From Candidatus Didemnitutus sp. (GTDB lineage: Bacteria; Verrucomicrobiota; Verrucomicrobiia; Opitutales; Opitutaceae), in contig JAUXOH010000440.1 in NCBI GenBank assembly GCA_030682505.1, positions 1 to 8,691 of the forward strand: a stretch of DNA of 8,691 nt. Direction: 5' to 3'. The stretch's first letter is position 1; the number at the start of each line of letters is the position of its first letter. Of this stretch, positions 5,964 to 8,691 are shown piece after piece. The translations under genes were made by a program, and so were the position numbers. The notes below the pieces were generated by a model that worked only from the letters and a program-made list of their open reading frames with translations, did not search any database and was not told the origin of the DNA.

Positions 5964-6061
5964 CTGCAGGGAACGGGTCGATAGCTCAATGGTAGAGCAG
6001 CGTCCTTTTAAGTCGTTGGTTCCGGGTTCGAATCCCGGTCGACCCACCACGTTTCCTGCAG
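5964..6061 (+). repeat. Inverted repeat flanking the tRNA (leader-trailer helix)
   Basis: CTGCAGGGAAC (5964-5974) directly abuts the 5' end of the tRNA, and GTTTCCTGCAG (6051-6061) lies one base after the encoded CCA. The arms pair over 11 positions (10 Watson-Crick and one G-U). In the primary transcript they would extend the acceptor stem outward, with only the discriminator, CCA and one C bulged on the 3' side. Both arms contain the palindrome CTGCAG. Confidence 0.75.
5975..6049 (+). tRNA. tRNA-Lys (anticodon UUU), CCA encoded
   Basis: Full cloverleaf. Acceptor stem GGGTCGA (5975-5981) pairs with TCGACCC (6039-6045). The D arm is GCTC-AATGGTA-GAGC (5984-5998). The anticodon loop is CTTTTAA (6005-6011) with TTT at 6007-6009. 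There is a 5-base variable loop, a T arm CCGGG-TTCGAAT-CCCGG (6022-6038), discriminator A6046 and encoded CCA at 6047-6049. The anticodon stem GCGTC (6000-6004) against GTCGT (6012-6016) holds a G27-U43 wobble and a T6003/T6013 (U30-U40) mismatch, which is unusual. It decodes AAA/AAG lysine codons. It stands alone, with no other tRNA next to it. Confidence 0.96.
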
Positions 6062-6067
6062 GGCCCT

Positions 6068-6099
6068 CCCGGTCGGGCAAAACATCCGGGTTGTCTTTT
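6068..6099 (+). terminator. Weak candidate terminator after tRNA-Lys
   Basis: CCCGG (6068-6072) can pair with CCGGG (6086-6090) over a 13-base loop, followed by the T-rich TTGTCTTTT (6091-6099). The stem is only 5 bp, so termination may be partial and some transcripts may continue into the response-regulator gene. Confidence 0.35.
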
Positions 6100-6118
6100 C
6101 CTAGGGGATCGCTATGGC

Positions 6119-6832
6119 TTGTCCTCAGTTGCGCCTAGGGCGTTTCCCACAGCCACCTTGTCTACCACACCTCCAGCCAAACGGATCATCATTGTTGAGG
6201 ATCAAACCGCCATCAGCGAGATGCTGGCGGAGATTCTGCGGATTGATCCAAATTACAAAATCGTTGGTGAGAGCGGAGATGGACAAGAAGCATGCGATCT
6301 TTGTCTGGACTTGAAGCCCGATGTGATTGTGCTTGATGCACGACTCCCGGGTTTGAGTGGGGTGGATATTCTCCGCCGCATTGCCAAACCGTTGAAAAAC
6401 ACCCGGATTTTGGTGTTTTCTGGTTACGAGAGCCCTGCACTGGTCCGTGAGATGCTTGAAACGGGTGCCCATGGCTTCGTGGAAAAGACCGCCGGATTGA
6501 CTGAATTCAAGAAGGGCCTCGAAACCGTCGCGAATGGCGGCACCTACTTTGGACCCGGAGTGGCCGCGCTCCTGCGCAATGTGGTCGCCAATAACAGCCC
6601 GGCATCAGGCATCGACCTGCTCACCGACCGGGAGCGCGAAATCCTCAAACTGGTGGCGGAAAGCAACAGCACCAAGGAAATCGCCCAGAAGCTCGGCATC
6701 AGCGTCAAGACGGTCGACAACCACCGTACGAATCTGATGCGGAAGCTCAATTTGCACGATGTCGCCAGTTTGACGCGCTACGCTTTGGAGATTGGATTGA
6801 TTGATCATCGCTCTAATGCGTGGGTGCAGTAG
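6119..6832 (+). CDS. NarL/FixJ-type response regulator (REC + LuxR HTH), orphan
   Basis: Up to 237 residues. The receiver domain (about 21-140, numbered from the TTG at 6119) shows KRIIIVEDQ with the acidic pair Glu27/Asp28, the phosphoacceptor Asp73 in VIVLDARLPG, Ser101 in LVFSGYES, and Lys123 in FVEKTAG. The C-terminal LuxR-type DNA-binding domain (168-227) reads LTDREREILKLVAESNSTKE and IAQKLGISVKTVDNHRTNLM. This is a complete two-component transcription regulator, but no histidine kinase is nearby. The start is uncertain. TTG 6119 has AGGGGAT about 10 bases upstream; TTG 6158 (starting STTPPAKR) is the other in-frame option; the ATG at 6114 is in another frame and gives an unrelated 66-codon ORF. 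It probably precedes the lipoprotein gene in the same direction but with its own 78-base gap. Confidence 0.93.
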   Translation: MSSVAPRAFPTATLSTTPPAKRIIIVEDQTAISEMLAEILRIDPNYKIVGESGDGQEACDLCLDLKPDVIVLDARLPGLSGVDILRRIAKPLKNTRILVFSGYESPALVREMLETGAHGFVEKTAGLTEFKKGLETVANGGTYFGPGVAALLRNVVANNSPASGIDLLTDREREILKLVAESNSTKEIAQKLGISVKTVDNHRTNLMRKLNLHDVASLTRYALEIGLIDHRSNAWVQ

Positions 6833-6874
6833 TCGATTTCATCGGGTTTTATCTTGCTCGTCCCCCGCCCTTTG

Positions 6875-6888
6875 GTCGATATCTCGAC
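6875..6888. promoter_or_regulatory. Inverted repeat upstream of the Pal-like gene
   Basis: GTCGA-TATC-TCGAC, a perfect 5+5 dyad 22 bases before the lipoprotein start, in the only non-coding gap between the response regulator and that gene. It may be an operator or an mRNA hairpin; there is no further support. Confidence 0.3.
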
Positions 6889-6910
6889 TAATTTCCTGCC
6901 TATCTTTGCC

Positions 6911-7465
6911 ATGAAGAACCTCCAGAAGCTTTTCGTCCTCGTGATCGCCAGTTCCGTGCTCTTGCTCGCCGGCTGCTCCAAGAAGCCCGTTCGCCCAGAC
7001 CCGAACCTGACGACGATGAACACCATCAACCCCGATCAAGTGGCGCTGCCGTTCGGCGATGTCGCCCCGGGCACCGGTTTGGAATCACGCAACCTGCCCC
7101 CGGGCGCGACCGAGGACGAGTTCACGATCCGCGGCTTGATGGCACCGGTTTATTTCGACTTTGATCGTTCGGCGGTTTCGTCGAAAGAGCGCCCGAAGAT
7201 CGAAACGGCGGTGAAATGGCTGAATGACAATTCCGACAAACGCATGCTGCTCGAAGGCCGTTGCGATTGGCGGGGCACCGCAGAATACAATCTCGGTCTC
7301 GGTGATCGTCGCGCCAATGCGGTGAAGAAATATCTCGAGTCGCTGGGAATTTCCTCCGCCCGTCTGGAAATTCTCTCGAAGGGCTCGACGGAAGCACAAC
7401 AGACCGGCGGTGACAGCGAGTGGTCCAAGGATCGCCGCGTTGAGTTCGTGGTCTTGAAGAAGTAA
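6911..7465 (+). CDS. pal: Pal/OmpA-type peptidoglycan-associated lipoprotein
   Basis: 184 residues. A lipoprotein signal peptide MKNLQKLFVLVIASSVLLLA is followed by lipobox LLAGC, with the lipidated Cys22 and Ser at +2, which points to the outer membrane. A linker (23-75) rich in Pro, Asn and Thr leads to an OmpA-like domain (about 78-184): VYFDFDRSAVS (80-90), LEGRCDWRGTAEYN (114-127), GDRRANAVKKYL (131-142) and KDRRVEFV (173-180). The two residues that bind diaminopimelate in OmpA-like domains are present as Asp119 and Arg134, 15 apart as expected. The usual GHxD is GRCD here. The role is tethering the outer membrane to peptidoglycan. No tolB, tolA or ybgF lies next to it. The ATG at 6911 is chosen over the upstream TTG at 6854 because it begins a proper signal peptide; no SD is visible. 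Confidence 0.93.
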   Translation: MKNLQKLFVLVIASSVLLLAGCSKKPVRPDPNLTTMNTINPDQVALPFGDVAPGTGLESRNLPPGATEDEFTIRGLMAPVYFDFDRSAVSSKERPKIETAVKWLNDNSDKRMLLEGRCDWRGTAEYNLGLGDRRANAVKKYLESLGISSARLEILSKGSTEAQQTGGDSEWSKDRRVEFVVLKK

Positions 7466-7481
7466 GCCGCGCAAATTTTAC

Positions 7482-7516
7482 AAAAGGCCGCGGAGCAATC
7501 CGCGGCCTTTTTGTTT
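7482..7516 (+). terminator. Rho-independent terminator after the Pal-like gene
   Basis: A perfect 12-bp stem, AAAGGCCGCGGA (7483-7494) with TCCGCGGCCTTT (7499-7510), a GCAA tetraloop and a TTGTTTT tail. It begins 17 bases past the stop codon. The flanking A/T runs let it work to some extent on the minus strand too. Confidence 0.93.
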
Positions 7517-7575
7517 TCCGACCCGGCGGAGACAGCATTTCGCTCCCTCCGGCTCCCGTGCGCCGTATCCAGGGA

Positions 7576-7604
7576 AACAAAAAAGCGGCGCCCTTGGCGC
7601 CGCT
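7576..7604 (-). terminator. Rho-independent terminator of the M20 peptidase gene
   Basis: On the minus strand AGCGGCGCC pairs with GGCGCCGCT (7584-7604, 3-base loop, 9-bp stem) and is followed by TTTTTTGTTT. It lies 27 bases past the peptidase stop and faces the plus-strand terminator about 60 bases away, separating two convergent genes. Confidence 0.92.
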
Positions 7605-7631
7605 GAAAGTGAGCTGAACTGGGAATGAAAC

Positions 7632-8691
7632 TTAGCCGCGCGCCAGTGATTCCAGCACCCGCGCACTGGTGGCGATGCCCTTCTTCATCACCCGAAGGTC
7701 AAACCCCTCGTTGGGCGCGTGCAGGTTGTCCTGGGGCAGGAACATACCCATCATGACGGCGTCAAGACCGAGCACGGTCTTGATATCGGCGATAAGACCG
7801 ACGCTGCCGCCCTCGCGCAGGTAGAGCGCGGGTTTACCCCAGACGTCGCGCGCCGCCTGATCGAGCGCCCGAAAGCAGGCGGCGAGTTGCGGCGATTGAT
7901 TCTTCGGCGTATTGGAGCGGTCCGGCGGAATGACCACATAAGGGGTAGCAATGTGCTGCTCGTGGATCTTGAGGGTGACGCCCTTCGGGCAGCGCTGCCT
8001 GATTGCCTTGAAGACCGCGGCCTTGACGTTTTCGGGGGTCTGGTTCGGCACGAGCCGACACGTGACCTTCGCCCGGGCCTTGCTGGGAATGACGGTCTTG
8101 GTTCCCTCCCCTTGGTAGCCGCCGCTAAACCCATTGAACTCCAAAGTCGGGAGAAATCGAATGGCCTCAAAGGGCGTGTAACCGGGCGGCGTGTGAAATT
8201 TCGGAATGCCGAGGAATTTCTGAAAGGCGTCCTTTTTCAGGCCGGCTTTCTTCAACTGCTCGCGTTCCCACTTTTCAGGTTCAACGACCTTTTTGTAGAA
8301 ACCGGGGATGTTGACGCGCCCGTCCGGCGTGTGGAGCGAGGCGCAAAGCTCGGCGAGGGCTTGGAGCGGGTTCATCAGCACGCCGCCATTCATGCCGGAA
8401 TGCAGGTCGGATTTCGGCCCGGTGAGCTCAATTTCAAACGCGAGCATGCCCCGCAAACCAACCGTCACGACCAGCTGGTCCGGCGACGGGATGCCGGTGT
8501 CGGACATGAAAATGAAGTCCCCATCGAGCAGGTGCTTGTTGGAACGAAGGAAGCTTTTGAAGTTCTTGCTGCCGATCTCTTCCTCGCCTTCGACGATGAA
8601 CGTGATGTTGAGCGGTAGGTCCGGATTCTTCTCCAAGACCTGGGCCACCGCCGCGACGTGCGCCAGCAGCGGCCCTTTGTTGTCGGCCGTG
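7632..8691 (-). CDS. M20-family metallopeptidase (dipeptidase-like), N-terminus off the right edge
   Basis: 352 residues are visible and the frame stays open to the window edge, so the gene continues beyond 8691; about 100 N-terminal residues, including the first zinc His, are probably missing. The visible part begins TADNKGPLLAHVAAV, the metal-bridging Asp motif of M20 dipeptidases (D-x-K-G-P). It then shows the catalytic Glu region FIVEGEEEIGS (31-41 of the fragment; Glu37/Glu38), zinc ligand Asp64 in FMSDTG, the lid/dimerisation domain (GLRGMLAFEIELTG, then SDLHSGMNGG), REGGSVG, and the last zinc ligand His324 in HAPNEG. The closest type is the carnosinase/CNDP or ArgE/DapE-like dipeptidase class, a cytosolic di-zinc enzyme that cleaves dipeptides. 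Exact substrate cannot be read from the sequence. The GTG at 8648 is an internal Val, not a start. Confidence 0.93.
   Translation of the reverse strand, partial: TADNKGPLLAHVAAVAQVLEKNPDLPLNITFIVEGEEEIGSKNFKSFLRSNKHLLDGDFIFMSDTGIPSPDQLVVTVGLRGMLAFEIELTGPKSDLHSGMNGGVLMNPLQALAELCASLHTPDGRVNIPGFYKKVVEPEKWEREQLKKAGLKKDAFQKFLGIPKFHTPPGYTPFEAIRFLPTLEFNGFSGGYQGEGTKTVIPSKARAKVTCRLVPNQTPENVKAAVFKAIRQRCPKGVTLKIHEQHIATPYVVIPPDRSNTPKNQSPQLAACFRALDQAARDVWGKPALYLREGGSVGLIADIKTVLGLDAVMMGMFLPQDNLHAPNEGFDLRVMKKGIATSARVLESLARG

Noticed and set aside
6033..6075. TCCCGGTCG repeated at 6033-6041 (tRNA 3' part) and 6067-6075, as if an integration scar.
   Set aside because: Nine bases is too short for an attachment site, and no integrase or foreign DNA is nearby.
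5802..6080. Minus-strand ORF containing GRPGFEPGT.
   Set aside because: This is the well-known artefact of translating the complement of a tRNA T arm; the tRNA-Lys explains it.
7517..7575. A gene or small RNA between the convergent terminators.
   Set aside because: Only about 60 bases with no ORF, promoter or clear fold.

Overview
The window looks like a chromosomal housekeeping segment of a GC-rich Gram-negative bacterium, most likely from the Verrucomicrobiota (Opitutaceae-like). That placement is an inference. It rests on the protein style (a short DapB, a single-TM anti-sigma-like protein with an HYCRMH motif, an outer-membrane Pal-type lipoprotein), on the scarcity of strong Shine-Dalgarno sequences, and on the mix of genes. 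No mobile element, CRISPR array, rRNA or prophage signature is visible.

Layout from left to right. (1) Minus strand, 104-2106: a PilT-type retraction ATPase gene and, coupled to it through a TGATG junction, a gene for an unrecognised exported Pro/Ala-rich protein. (2) A 77-bp divergent intergenic region. (3) Plus strand, 2184-4415: a tight operon dapA-dapB-ruvA, giving two consecutive steps of the lysine/diaminopimelate pathway followed by the Holliday-junction protein RuvA. (4) Minus strand, 4436-5788: an ECF sigma factor and an overlapping membrane-anchored putative anti-sigma factor, closed by a strong terminator. (5) A 186-bp region with a candidate ECF promoter, a 15-codon ORF behind a near-perfect ribosome binding site, and a weak tRNA promoter. 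(6) Plus strand: tRNA-Lys(UUU) with encoded CCA, flanked by arms that can pair leader with trailer; an orphan NarL/FixJ-type response regulator; and a Pal/OmpA-type lipoprotein with a strong terminator. (7) Minus strand, running off the right edge: an M20-family metallopeptidase with its own terminator, convergent with the lipoprotein gene.

The functions divide into cell envelope (DapA/DapB supply meso-DAP and lysine; the Pal-like protein anchors the outer membrane to peptidoglycan; PilT retracts type IV pili), regulation (ECF sigma/anti-sigma pair, orphan response regulator), DNA repair (RuvA) and peptide turnover (M20). I do not see a clear-cut new multi-gene system. The points most worth a second look are the extended leader-trailer helix and the U-U mismatch of the tRNA-Lys, the unusual sigma upstream region with its perfect SD/anti-SD match, the non-canonical anti-sigma factor, and the unknown exported protein coupled to pilT.
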